Assembly (NCBI RefSeq): GCF_003967015.1
Contig: NZ_AP017561.1
Span: forward strand, 150,765-214,764
From: Pseudanabaena sp. ABRG5-3
GTDB lineage: Bacteria; Cyanobacteriota; Cyanobacteriia; Pseudanabaenales; Pseudanabaenaceae
Direction: 5' to 3'
DNA: 64,000 bases
This document shows, piece by piece, positions 1 through 9,511 of this stretch (positions are counted from its first letter, which is position 1; each line of letters begins with the position of its first letter). The position numbers and the translations under genes are program-made. A model generated the notes under the pieces. It did no database searches, was not told the DNA's origin, and saw only the letters and a program-made list of their open reading frames with translations.

Positions 1-2
1 AA

Positions 3-110
3 CCAGCAGTTAGGATGGGTTTGCGTCGTCGTCTTTATAAGTTGGCAGAGGATGTTAAGCCTTTTAAATCGCCTTTCTACTGGGGAGCATTTTGTGCGAT
101 TGGTCAGTAA
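3..110 (+). CDS. CHAT-domain protein, C-terminal tail (partial)
   Basis: The reading frame is open from the window edge to TAA at 108-110 and encodes the last 35 residues of a protein. It ends in YWGAFCAIGQ, almost the same as the C-termini of the next two genes (YWAAFCAIGQ and HWAAFCAIGK). It also shares with them an Arg-rich stretch followed by a Leu-x-x-Leu segment and a Pro-Phe pair. This is the end of a third CHAT caspase-like protease gene in the same tandem array. The catalytic His and Cys lie outside the window, so activity cannot be judged. Confidence 0.8.
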   Translation, partial: PAVRMGLRRRLYKLAEDVKPFKSPFYWGAFCAIGQ

Positions 111-379
111 TTTTAGCTATAAAGCCACGAGTTGAAATTTTCAAGCTAGAGTATTAAATAAAAATCCAACAGAATTGGTTTGAGAGACTGTTTGAAAAGG
201 TTTTCCTCTATCGAATATCACCTAAGGATCATGATTTGTTGTGATTTTAATCATATTCTAGTTCAGGTCGATAAACTCAATTACTACCATAGGGTTAAAT
301 ACACTACTTTCAGCCCTATGATGACACAGGAAAAAAGACAAAAAACATAAAAAAATTTGATTGTTGTCCGAGTCTGGAT

Positions 380-3300
380 ATGCCCAAAACTTTTCAAACA
401 GTCTCTGAGGGGTTATGCTTAATGGATGAAAGTCGTCTTAAAGGCTATCTTAACCTAATTCAATCACTACTTGACTGTAAAAGTGGCGAGGAGTTGGCGC
501 TGTTACAAAATAATCAAGAGTTGATTGACATTGATTTTATTCAAGTGATGGAACAGGTTGCAACTCAGGCTGAAGAAGAAGGACAACAAAAAGCGGCAGA
601 TTTTTTACAGACTTTAGTTAAGCAATTAAAAAAAGCTTTTGCAGTAGCAGAATCAACATATAATTCTCAAGAGCAAGGTGAAAATAATCAAGCTTATCAC
701 AACTTAATAGAAGCACTATTGTCTTGTCCTAATAGTCAAAAAGGGCAAATTTTGAAGGATAATTTTGATTTGCTTGATTTAGGCCTGTCAGAGACGATGA
801 AGCAGGTTGCAGAAACCCTCATGGAAGAGGGTGAGGAAGATACATCTGAGTGGTTACTAAATGTTGCTTCTCAAGTGAGGGTTGTTGTAGCAGCTCGCCT
901 ATTCGATAAAGGTAATCAATATTACCATCTTAACAATTTTGCAGCAGCCGAGCAATCATGGCAAGAGGCTCTAGCTTTATATCAGGAAATTGGCGATCGC
1001 CAAAGGGAAGCAGAATTGTTAAATAGCCTTGGTATTGCTTGTTACTTTATGGGACGATATCAGACTGCTATTGATTACTGCCAGCAATCACTTAAAATTC
1101 AAAAGGATATTGGCGATTCTCCAGAGGAGAGGCTTCGCCAACGCACAGGAGAAGCAGGTTCTCTGATCAATATTGGTAATGCTCTTTACTCTTCAGGCAA
1201 ATATGATGTAGCTATCGATTACTATCAGCAGTCACTTGCAATTAAAAGGGAGATAGGGGAGCGTAGAGGGGAAGCGACTGCGTTAATGAATATAGGTAAT
1301 GCTTTGTACTCAACTGCAAAATACGATTTAGCTATAGACTATTATCAAAAGTCACTGGCAATTCAAGAGGAAATAGACGATCGCAAAGAAGAGGCGAAAT
1401 CTAGGGGTAATTTAGGTGCGGCTTATATTGCTCTGGGACAGTACAAAAAAGCAATCGACTTTTATGAACAACAACTAGCGATTGCACGAGAAATAGGAGA
1501 TCGTCTTGGAGAGGCTAACGCACTAAATAATTTAGGTACTCTGTATGACGCATTAGGTCAATATGAGTTGGATATTAAATACCAAAAGCAGTCACTAGCA
1601 ATTTACCAGGAGATAAAATATCGCCATGGGGAAGCTTGCTCTCTTGGAAACTTAAGTTGTGCTTATCGTGCATTAGGTCAGTACAATTTGGATATTGATT
1701 ATCAGCAGCAATCACTAGCTATAACACGAGAACTTGGCGACTTGCAAGGAGAAGCAACATCTCTTGGTAGTTTGGGTAATACTTACTTATTGCTGGGGGA
1801 GTATGATGCTGCTGTTGACTATTATCAGCAGTGGCTGAAAACTTCTCAAGAAATCGGCGATCGCAGAGGAGAAGCCAAATCAATGGCGGGTTTAGGTATT
1901 GCTTATGATTATTTAGAAAAATACCAGCAAGCTATTGACTATCATCGGAATTCACTTAAAGTTGCTGAAGAGATTGGTGATTTTGATAGCCAAGGAACCG
2001 CATTGAATAATTTAGGGTACTCTCTTTTTAAATCAGATCAAATAGAAGAAGCCGAAACAAAACTTCAAGAGGGAATAAAAATTAGAGAATCTTTACGTTT
2101 AGATCTAAAAGACTCTGATAAAATATCAATTTTTGAAGACCAAGCTCGTACTTATCGGCTGTTGCAAGAAGTGTTAATTTATCAAAATAAATTTTCAGAA
2201 GCTTTAGAAATTTCCGAGCGCGGTCGTACTCGTGCATTTGTAGATTTGTTAGCTGAACGTTTATTTAAACAAACCAATACACAAAACCTCGCTAATCCCA
2301 TAACCTATCTTCAGGTTCAACAAGTTGCTCAATTACAAAATTCAATCCTAGTCGAATACTCAATTATTGATGAAAATAAACTATTGTTTATTTGGGTTAT
2401 TAAACCAACAGGCGAAATAAATTTTTCTCAAGTAGACCTGAGATTTCTCAAACAAGAATACACATCACTATCTAACTTAATTACACAAGCTCGTGCATCT
2501 TTAGGTATTTTAGAAAGTAAAAGTGATATATCAAATCATACAGTTTTTGAAGATTGTAATAAATTCATTGAGTTAAAGCAACTTTATAAAATTCTTATTC
2601 AACCAATCTCTCACCTACTACCAACTGACCCTAAAATTCCTGTTTTCTTCATTCCGCAAGATACCCTTTTCTTAATTCCCTTCCCTGCGCTGCAAGACGC
2701 AGAAGGCAAATTCCTTATAGAAAAACACACTATTGTTACTGCTCTTTCCATTCAAATACTGGAGTTAACCCAAAAACGAAGTGTAGAAGTACCAGAAACT
2801 TCTTTAGAAGCTCTGGTTGTGGGAAATCCGAAAATGCCAACTATTCCCTTAACTGATCCACCTGCACAGTTATCGGATTTAGCTTGGGCAAAAATTGAAG
2901 CGCAAGCGATCGCACCCCTTCTTAATACCCAAGCCATCATGGGTGCAAATGCAACCAAAGCACATATAACACAGCTTTTTCCCAAAGCGCGATTGATACA
3001 CTTCGCAACTCACGGATTATTAGATGATATCCGACAACTGGGCATACCTGGGGCGATCGCTCTTGCTCCCAGCGATGGTGATCATGGTTTTCTCACGGCT
3101 GGCGAAATCTACGACATGAAACTAAATGCCGAACTGGTTGTGCTGAGTGCTTGCAATACAGGACAGGGTAAAATTACTGGCGATGGCGTGATTGGACTAT
3201 CCCGTTGTTTGATAGCTGCTGGGGTAAAAAGTGTAATTGTGTCTCTGTGGTCGGTAGAGGATTTATCCACTACCTTATTGATGGTGAAATTTTACCAAAT

Positions 3301-3523
3301 TTTCCAACAGGGAGTAACGTCTACCGTCGCTCTTAACGATGCTCAACGCTGGTTGTTGGGAGTTACGAAAACAGAATTAGAAGTTTGGCTAAAAACTAAC
3401 GAGAGATTTTTTAATGCTACGTTAAAAATTAACCTGCGCCGCAGGTTGCATCAGTTAGATGATAACGCCAAACTATTTCAACACCCCCGATATTGGGCGG
3501 CATTTTGTGCGATCGGTCAGTAA
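380..3523 (+). CDS. TPR-CHAT caspase-like protease
   Basis: A 1047-residue protein. The N-terminal ~160 residues are helical, with two similar segments that also resemble the start of the next gene. Residues ~165-600 are a tetratricopeptide array with units such as NLGxxYxxLGxYxxAIDYYQQSL, mostly about 40 residues apart. The C-terminal ~300 residues form a CHAT domain. The caspase-type pair is visible: H878 in HFATHG and C925 in SACNTG, so the peptidase is probably active. TPR-CHAT proteins are common in cyanobacteria and act as proteases in signalling or defence, with TPRs binding the partner; the target here is unknown. No good Shine-Dalgarno precedes ATG 380, and the second Met (422) is a possible alternative start. 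The next gene follows after 86 bp on the same strand. Confidence 0.88.
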   Translation: MPKTFQTVSEGLCLMDESRLKGYLNLIQSLLDCKSGEELALLQNNQELIDIDFIQVMEQVATQAEEEGQQKAADFLQTLVKQLKKAFAVAESTYNSQEQGENNQAYHNLIEALLSCPNSQKGQILKDNFDLLDLGLSETMKQVAETLMEEGEEDTSEWLLNVASQVRVVVAARLFDKGNQYYHLNNFAAAEQSWQEALALYQEIGDRQREAELLNSLGIACYFMGRYQTAIDYCQQSLKIQKDIGDSPEERLRQRTGEAGSLINIGNALYSSGKYDVAIDYYQQSLAIKREIGERRGEATALMNIGNALYSTAKYDLAIDYYQKSLAIQEEIDDRKEEAKSRGNLGAAYIALGQYKKAIDFYEQQLAIAREIGDRLGEANALNNLGTLYDALGQYELDIKYQKQSLAIYQEIKYRHGEACSLGNLSCAYRALGQYNLDIDYQQQSLAITRELGDLQGEATSLGSLGNTYLLLGEYDAAVDYYQQWLKTSQEIGDRRGEAKSMAGLGIAYDYLEKYQQAIDYHRNSLKVAEEIGDFDSQGTALNNLGYSLFKSDQIEEAETKLQEGIKIRESLRLDLKDSDKISIFEDQARTYRLLQEVLIYQNKFSEALEISERGRTRAFVDLLAERLFKQTNTQNLANPITYLQVQQVAQLQNSILVEYSIIDENKLLFIWVIKPTGEINFSQVDLRFLKQEYTSLSNLITQARASLGILESKSDISNHTVFEDCNKFIELKQLYKILIQPISHLLPTDPKIPVFFIPQDTLFLIPFPALQDAEGKFLIEKHTIVTALSIQILELTQKRSVEVPETSLEALVVGNPKMPTIPLTDPPAQLSDLAWAKIEAQAIAPLLNTQAIMGANATKAHITQLFPKARLIHFATHGLLDDIRQLGIPGAIALAPSDGDHGFLTAGEIYDMKLNAELVVLSACNTGQGKITGDGVIGLSRCLIAAGVKSVIVSLWSVEDLSTTLLMVKFYQIFQQGVTSTVALNDAQRWLLGVTKTELEVWLKTNERFFNATLKINLRRRLHQLDDNAKLFQHPRYWAAFCAIGQ

Positions 3524-3609
3524 TAAACATTGTTCTTGATCGCAAAAGTAAGCAACATCTTCGACTCAATAGCCCCGCATCATCATAGCAAATTAACCCA
3601 CGATCAGCG

Positions 3610-6600
3610 ATGAATTCCCCATCCAGTCAAGCACAATTGAAATTAATTATACAACTCCTTGCGTGTCCTAGTGGGCAAGAACCAGAACTGCTGGCTGCGA
3701 ATATAACGTTAGTAAATACCGATTTGGTTGAGATGATGATGCAGATAGCTGGGAATTTGCCGCAGCAGGCTGGGAAAAAAGATGCTGAATGGTTGGTTGA
3801 TTTAGCACGAAAATTAGCAGAATTTCCCAGCCTTATGTCGCAAGAAGATACAGGGTCTGCCGATTCATCAAACTGGACAGATCGACATCGATTTTTCATG
3901 CAAGTCTTGGAAGCAATTATTGAAAGTAGAGGCAATTTACAGGATATCTATCCTTTAATAGAACATAACTTACATCTAGTTGACATTAATTGGATTGATT
4001 TGTTGCAGAACTGGCTCTCTAGTATTATCCAACAGAATAAGATTGAGAAAAATGCTACTGGTCGGGCTGAAATCGTTGCGGCAGTTCTTTACAATATGGG
4101 GAATTTATTCTTAGATTTTCCACAAGGTTCTCTGTCTCTTAATCTGGAAATTGCCATTGCAAGTTATCAGTTGGCTTTGGATATCTATCGTCAATTAGGA
4201 CTGCAACAGAACTTGTTTCAGACTCTCACTAATTTAGGGAGTGTCTACAGTAAAAAAGCAGAAACGGGAATTTATCCCCCTGCCAATTTGCAAGCAATTG
4301 AATGCTATATAGAGGCCAGCCAAATTTTACGTGCATTAGGTTTGCCGGAAAGTTTATCACTCACTCTAACTAACTTAGGAATTGCATATTGCGATCGCGC
4401 AGATTTCGGAATCGATCCAGCCACTAACTTAGAGCAGGCGATCACATCTCACTTAGAAGCAGTCGAAATTCGTCGTCAACTTGGTTTGTCATTGGATTTA
4501 TCAGTAACTTTCACAAATTTGGGGAATGCTTATCTTGCTCAAGCAGAATTAGGTATTGAACCTGTTAATAATCTCAAAAAAACGATAGATGCTTATCTAG
4601 AGTCTATCAAGATTCGCCGAAAATTGAAACTAGAAAAAAGTTTATCTGCACCCCTCATTAACTTAGGAAATGCTTACCGCACCCAAGCTCAAATGGGAAT
4701 TGAGCCTGTTCTCAATCTGCAACGAGCGATCGAGACTTATAAAGAAGCTGTTTCTATCCTGCGTCAACATAGACAAGAACGAGATTTATCCACAGTTCTC
4801 AACAGTTTAGCTAATACCTACCGAACTCAAGCAGAGTTAGGAATTGAGCCTGTTCTCAATCTGCAACGGGCGATCAAGACCTATACAGAAGCCACTCAAA
4901 TCCTCTCTCAATCAGAACTGCAACGAGACTTGTGTCAAACTTTGAATAATTTAGGTATTGCTTATCGTACTCAAGCTAATTTAGGAATCGATCCTGTTAT
5001 AAATCTGAACAAAGCTATTCGCACTTATCAAGAAGCCGCCCAAGTTCTTCGTCAACTGGGGCTTCAACGAGATTTGTCTGCGACACTCAATAATCTAGGT
5101 ATTGCTTATCGTACTCAAGCTGAATTGGGGATAGAACCTGCTGCAAATTTGCAATGGGCGATCAACACCTATACAGAAGCAGCCAAAATTTTCCAGCAAT
5201 TAAAATTGGATCGCGAGTTAAGTCATACCCTCAATAATTTGGGAGGTGCTTACTACATGAAAGCCGAATTTGGGATAGAACCTGCTGTTAGTTTACTGGA
5301 GGCGATCAATACCTATATCAAAGCAGTTGCAATCCGTCGTCATCTTGGATGGGAACGGGATCTATCCCAAACCCTGAATAATCTGGGAACGGCATACCTT
5401 ACCCAAGCTCAACTACAAATCGATCCAGTTATTAATCTACAACGAGCGATCAGTACCTATACAGAAGCCGCGCAAATTCTTCAGTCAGATCTGGAATGGG
5501 AATTGTCCACAATTTTAGACAACTTAGGAACAACTTATCGCACCCAAGCCCAACAGCAAATAGAGCCTGACATCAATCTACAACGAGCGATTGAAGCCTA
5601 CACCCAAGCCGTCCAAATTCGTCGCAGGGCTGGGTTTGAGCGAGGTTTATCTCAAACACTTAACAACTTAGCCACGGCTTACCGCACTCAAGTTGAATTA
5701 GGGATCGACCCCGATGTAAATCGTCAGTCCGCAGTTGTGGCGTATCGAGAGGCTTTACAGACTTTTGACCCTCAAGTTTTGCCAGTGGATTGTCTCAGAA
5801 CAGGGCGTAATTTGGGTAATTTTGCTTTATCTCAAGAATGGTGGGAAATCGCGATCGAAGGCTACACTCCCGCCATTAATGCTGTCGAGCAAACTCGTTT
5901 TTCGTCGCTCTCTGAATCTCGGAAAAAAGAAGTAACAGAAGGAGCGATTCAGGTCTATCGCAACATCGTTCAAACGTATATCCAACTTCAGCAATACGAT
6001 AAAGCCCTAGAATATGTCGATCGCAGCAAAACCCGCAACCTCGTCGAACTCCTTACCACACGCGATCTTACACCTAAAGGAGACATTCCCTCCGACACGC
6101 TCCATCATCTGCAAACTCTACGGCAAGAACTCCTAATTGCAGAACGCCGCCTCAATCCCGATCTAGAACGACTCAATACTTTACGTCAGGAACTGGATAC
6201 TTACATTCAAACATATATCCAGCCGATCGACCCCAGTTTCTCACTCACCCAAAAAGTCAACCCGATCAACTTTGCTACCATGCGAGAAACACTAACTGAC
6301 TATCGCTCTGCACTTGTAGCTTGGTATGTTATGGGTGATCGCATACTCACCTTTATTGTCACCCGTCAAACGTATCGACCTCATCTCATTGAATTGGCAA
6401 AAGATTCACGCCAAGCCTTGATCGAGCTGGCAAACCAATATCTCAACTGTTATACCAAAGATAAAACAGCTTGGAAAACCCAATTACCCGATTTTTTGCA
6501 AGAAATTGCCACTTTACTCAATCTTTCATCTGTACTTCAGCATATCCCCGATACGTGCGATCAGCTCATTCTAGTTCCTCATCTATTTCTGCATTTGTTG

Positions 6601-7491
6601 CCCCTCCATGCCTTGCCTATTGAAGAGGAGGGAGGGAAATCTTACTTGCTCGATCGCTTTCCTCATGGCCTTCACTATGCTCCCAGCATTCAATTACTAC
6701 AACTGAGCCAAACCTGGAGCCGCCCATCATTCCAACGTTTTTTCGGTGTGCAGAATCCCACAGAAGATCTCAGTTTTACCGATCTAGAAGTAGCAACTAT
6801 CCGCACCAGCTTTCATCCTTACGACGAAGTATTAGAGCGACACCAAGCCCAGAAAGAATCTCTAACCTCAGAACGTCTTGCCCAAACCAATATCGCTCAT
6901 TTCTCCTGTCATGGTTATTTTAACCTTGAAACACCCAGTCAGTCTGCTCTGCTTTTGGCAGGAAGCAACACCAGATCTGCGACGATTTCTAACGATCAAA
7001 CGCACTTTTGGGCGAGTCGCGATGGAGGTGAAATTGACCTAGAAAAATGCCTTACTCTCGGTGATATCTTTGCCTTAGATCTGCGCCAATGTCGCCTCAC
7101 TACCCTTTCTGCCTGTGAAACAGGTCTGACGGATTTTAAATCTCTCAGTGATGAATATATTGGTTTACCCAGTGGTTTTCTCTATGCAGGCAGCCCCAGT
7201 GTAGTCAGCAGTCTTTGGACAGTTAACGATCTATCGACAGCTTTTTTGATGATTAAGTTTTATCAAAATATACAAGCTGTTCATTCAGTTGCAGTTGCCC
7301 TCAATCAAGCTCAACTTTGGCTGAGAGATATAACAAAGATTGAATTAAAAGCATGGATAACAGCTAAGTCACTTCCGCTTGATCCGACCATGCGACAGAA
7401 CCTTGCAAAAAGACTACACAAGTTGCAAGATGACCAAAAACCCTTTCAAACCCCGTTTCATTGGGCGGCATTTTGCGCGATCGGGAAGTAG
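3610..7491 (+). CDS. TPR-CHAT caspase-like protease with 48-residue repeats
   Basis: A 1293-residue protein with a helical N-terminal ~200 residues related to the preceding gene. It then has eleven consecutive TPR-like units of 47-48 residues (residues 208-733), each built like NLGxAYRTQAELGIEPxxNLQ followed by a helix ending in a basic pair. A linker and a C-terminal CHAT domain follow. The catalytic dyad is intact: H1101 in FSCHGYF and C1169 in SACETG. The 48-residue unit is longer than the 34-residue canonical TPR because of an inserted LGIEP loop. The protein probably senses a partner or ligand through the repeats and cleaves a target. It follows the previous CHAT gene in the same direction. 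Next downstream are mobile-element relics. Confidence 0.88.
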   Translation: MNSPSSQAQLKLIIQLLACPSGQEPELLAANITLVNTDLVEMMMQIAGNLPQQAGKKDAEWLVDLARKLAEFPSLMSQEDTGSADSSNWTDRHRFFMQVLEAIIESRGNLQDIYPLIEHNLHLVDINWIDLLQNWLSSIIQQNKIEKNATGRAEIVAAVLYNMGNLFLDFPQGSLSLNLEIAIASYQLALDIYRQLGLQQNLFQTLTNLGSVYSKKAETGIYPPANLQAIECYIEASQILRALGLPESLSLTLTNLGIAYCDRADFGIDPATNLEQAITSHLEAVEIRRQLGLSLDLSVTFTNLGNAYLAQAELGIEPVNNLKKTIDAYLESIKIRRKLKLEKSLSAPLINLGNAYRTQAQMGIEPVLNLQRAIETYKEAVSILRQHRQERDLSTVLNSLANTYRTQAELGIEPVLNLQRAIKTYTEATQILSQSELQRDLCQTLNNLGIAYRTQANLGIDPVINLNKAIRTYQEAAQVLRQLGLQRDLSATLNNLGIAYRTQAELGIEPAANLQWAINTYTEAAKIFQQLKLDRELSHTLNNLGGAYYMKAEFGIEPAVSLLEAINTYIKAVAIRRHLGWERDLSQTLNNLGTAYLTQAQLQIDPVINLQRAISTYTEAAQILQSDLEWELSTILDNLGTTYRTQAQQQIEPDINLQRAIEAYTQAVQIRRRAGFERGLSQTLNNLATAYRTQVELGIDPDVNRQSAVVAYREALQTFDPQVLPVDCLRTGRNLGNFALSQEWWEIAIEGYTPAINAVEQTRFSSLSESRKKEVTEGAIQVYRNIVQTYIQLQQYDKALEYVDRSKTRNLVELLTTRDLTPKGDIPSDTLHHLQTLRQELLIAERRLNPDLERLNTLRQELDTYIQTYIQPIDPSFSLTQKVNPINFATMRETLTDYRSALVAWYVMGDRILTFIVTRQTYRPHLIELAKDSRQALIELANQYLNCYTKDKTAWKTQLPDFLQEIATLLNLSSVLQHIPDTCDQLILVPHLFLHLLPLHALPIEEEGGKSYLLDRFPHGLHYAPSIQLLQLSQTWSRPSFQRFFGVQNPTEDLSFTDLEVATIRTSFHPYDEVLERHQAQKESLTSERLAQTNIAHFSCHGYFNLETPSQSALLLAGSNTRSATISNDQTHFWASRDGGEIDLEKCLTLGDIFALDLRQCRLTTLSACETGLTDFKSLSDEYIGLPSGFLYAGSPSVVSSLWTVNDLSTAFLMIKFYQNIQAVHSVAVALNQAQLWLRDITKIELKAWITAKSLPLDPTMRQNLAKRLHKLQDDQKPFQTPFHWAAFCAIGK
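4231..5808 (+). repeat. Eleven tandem 141/144-bp coding repeats (TPR units)
   Basis: The unit begins at each AAT-TTA-GG(n) (Asn-Leu-Gly) and recurs eleven times inside the CHAT gene. Units 4-7 are the most alike, and units 1 and 9 lack one codon. These are protein-level repeats within a coding frame, not a CRISPR array. The similarity of the central units suggests recent internal duplication. Confidence 0.85.
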
Positions 7492-7615
7492 TAAATTAGA
7501 GCGTCTAAATAGGTGATTCAGGGAGTTACTTTAACCAATACTTCGGACACTTTTTTAATGCGCCTATAAGGCTTGCAGGGTAATAATTTGATTGAATTGA
7601 CTGCCAGCTAAAACG

Positions 7616-7713
7616 GGCACTGGTCAGCTAAATCGGGATCGACGTATTTGCGTCTTTTTTGTCGGCATGAAATGGACGTTTCAGAACCCATCCCACATTA
7701 GCCGACCAGTGCC
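7616..7713. mobile_element. 98-bp non-coding element with 16-bp inverted ends
   Basis: The left end GGCACTGGTCAGCTAA (7616-7631) matches the reverse complement of the right end at 7698-7713 with one mismatch. No reading frame lies between. Just outside the left end, a second diverged copy of the AGCTAAA(A/T)CGGG motif is visible at 7606-7616. Multiple short repeats at the ends are seen in IS21-type elements, so this may be an internally deleted derivative. It lies 8 bp past the stop codon of the interrupted helicase gene. Confidence 0.5.
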
Positions 7714-7721
7714 GCCTAAAG

Positions 7722-8200
7722 TTATCGACAAATACGAATTTGTGGAATAACAACAAACCAATCTTGCAAGATTTCACCAGTTACGGGATCGGTTTGTATG
7801 TGTCTGTAAATGCCTCTTATCGTTGTTTCCCCATCTTTAAATACAAAGCTATTAGGGCTAATACCTTTTTTTTGTATTAACTCTTGACTTTTGCTTCTAG
7901 ATAAAGCTCCAATTTTTATATTGTCTGTAGTACGGATATCCCAGCTATTACCCCAATTAGACACCTTGAGCAATAAGCGATCGCCTTCATGGAGATTTTT
8001 AATAATTTCTTGTTTATTTTGAGTGTCTAGATCACCTAAGTTAATATCTCTTGGGGTCATGTCTGCATAATAAATAAATTGAGGTAAATCGATAGTTGGA
8101 AGCCTCATGGGATAGGGCGTAGCTTCAGCCTCCCTCACAAATTGACTATCCGAAGTCCTAGTTATGATTAGTTTCTCTTTAGCGCGAGTCATGCCAACAT
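7722..8200 (-). pseudogene. 3' part of IS-split exonuclease-RecQ-UvrD gene
   Basis: This segment encodes the last ~157 residues of the helicase whose larger part lies at 9512-14197. It begins with MTRAKEKLIITR, the second half of SF1 helicase motif VI. The first half (ERRLFYVG) sits across the insertion sequence. After motif VI come ~145 residues with no family I recognise. The segment includes the 8-bp target copy at 8193-8200. Removing the insertion sequence plus one target copy joins the halves in frame: 5157 bp remain, which is 1719 codons including the stop. A free-standing protein from here would lack ATPase motifs, so this is a remnant in the present sequence. Confidence 0.9.
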
Positions 8201-9511
8201 CTGATTGACTGACAAAAGTCTAGGAAGTACAGTCGAGAGTAGAAACATAGAACTCAATACGAAAGCTCTTCTGACAATGTTTTGGACGAGAAGCAATAGC
8301 AGGATCGGAGTCCAGATAAGAAGTAAAAGAGTAAGAAGGGAAGAAAGCCCAGTTTTTCGTAAGAGCTGAGTGAATCCAGTTCCAGCCAATCTTGAGATAA
8401 CTAAGCCCACGAAACCAATGAGGATCAACCAAACGACGAAAGCCAGAATTGGCAACTGCTAGCCCTTGAGCAGTCAAAAACAAAGTGGTCATGGCAACAA
8501 CGAAACAAAGGCGGGAAATAGCAGGAGCCGAACGTAAACGCGAAGATTCCAAGTCAAAGCCATTGGATTTGTCATCCAAGAAATTCTCCTCAATATCGAA
8601 TCTGAGACCATACTCCCAAAAAGTCTGGATTGATGTGGGTTCAGTGCTGAGAATATACCAATGCTCTCGGCTATGGGATTCCCAAGCCGCCGCAATATGC
8701 ATATTGGTAAGACGCTTGGACTCAGTTTTATGGACTTGGACATTGTGGAGCAACTTGGCTTCACCAAGACGAAGATGTAATTGGTTGACAGTTTGCCAGC
8801 GATTCTTGGGGTGATGTATCCAGAAATTCCCTTTGATCCTAATCCGACATTGCCACTTTAATTCACTTACATAGCGCACCAATTCTGGATTAGCAAATCC
8901 TCGGTCAGCTAATAAAATTACTTTGACATTCACGGGTAACAGTTTTGATGCACGTTGAAACATGTCCCGATAGCTACTCATATCCACACTGCTACTGCGA
9001 TGTTCGATAACACGCCAACATAAGGGCAAGGCTCTTCCCCGATGCACTACACACAATCGAATTATGCAGTATTCTTTCCACAGTTGGCTCGTATCAAAAC
9101 TTAGATAGATTTCTTGCTCTTTCCAGTTTGACAATAACTCTTTAATCACTGGACTGTAGAGCTTGGCGGGATTGATCCGTGGATTATTTAGCCATCTTGA
9201 CAGTTGCCTTTGTGTACTTTGAGCGATTAATGCTTTGGTGTTGATGTGGCTTAGCCATTTTGTTAAATTTACACTCCCTGTGGCGATCATTCCCACCATC
9301 ATCCACACCATTACTCCTAAATGGCGCACATCTGACCAGTCACTGTATTGACTCCCGAATTTTGTTAGTTCATTATAGATACGTGAGGCGTTTTGGGGCA
9401 TTTGTCCTATGCTCTTTCTTTGATAAAAACAGCATACGCCTCTTTCTTCTCAATTCTACTCTCTGTATACTTTCTCGCTACTTCTAGTTCTACTTTTGTC
9501 AGTCAATCAGG
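8201..9511. mobile_element. IS4-family insertion sequence, intact
   Basis: The element has 19-bp perfect terminal inverted repeats: CTGATTGACTGACAAAAGT at 8201-8219 and its complement at 9492-9510. The outermost right base (9511) is unpaired. It is flanked by an 8-bp direct target duplication GCCAACAT at 8193-8200 and 9512-9519. It is about 1.31 kb with one transposase gene on the minus strand. Perfect ends, a perfect target duplication and an intact transposase point to a recent insertion. Confidence 0.93.
8220..9401 (-). CDS. IS4-family DDE transposase
   Basis: A 393-residue transposase filling the insertion sequence. The first catalytic Asp is in SFDTSQ, the second in LLADRGF. The Glu lies in a clear Y-(2)-R-(3)-E-(6)-K signature (YGLRFDIEENFLDDK), which is diagnostic of the IS4 family. 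The N-terminal ~90 residues are helical and probably bind the ends. The gene is read in the same direction as the helicase it interrupts, and its C-terminus runs to within about 20 bp of the left inverted repeat. There is no sign of frameshift or truncation, so it is likely active. Confidence 0.95.
   Translation of the reverse strand: MPQNASRIYNELTKFGSQYSDWSDVRHLGVMVWMMVGMIATGSVNLTKWLSHINTKALIAQSTQRQLSRWLNNPRINPAKLYSPVIKELLSNWKEQEIYLSFDTSQLWKEYCIIRLCVVHRGRALPLCWRVIEHRSSSVDMSSYRDMFQRASKLLPVNVKVILLADRGFANPELVRYVSELKWQCRIRIKGNFWIHHPKNRWQTVNQLHLRLGEAKLLHNVQVHKTESKRLTNMHIAAAWESHSREHWYILSTEPTSIQTFWEYGLRFDIEENFLDDKSNGFDLESSRLRSAPAISRLCFVVAMTTLFLTAQGLAVANSGFRRLVDPHWFRGLSYLKIGWNWIHSALTKNWAFFPSYSFTSYLDSDPAIASRPKHCQKSFRIEFYVSTLDCTS

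Noticed and set aside
4231..5808. Regular 144-bp repeats, CRISPR-like spacing
   Set aside because: The repeats are coding, similar along their whole length, and have no unique spacers; they are TPR-type units of one protein.
7722..8192. Stand-alone 156-residue protein
   Set aside because: Its start is helicase motif VI and it joins the upstream gene exactly once the IS and one target copy are removed.
8485..8814. Plus-strand ORF of 109 codons inside the IS
   Set aside because: It is the antisense shadow of the transposase gene, with no ribosome site or recognisable domain.
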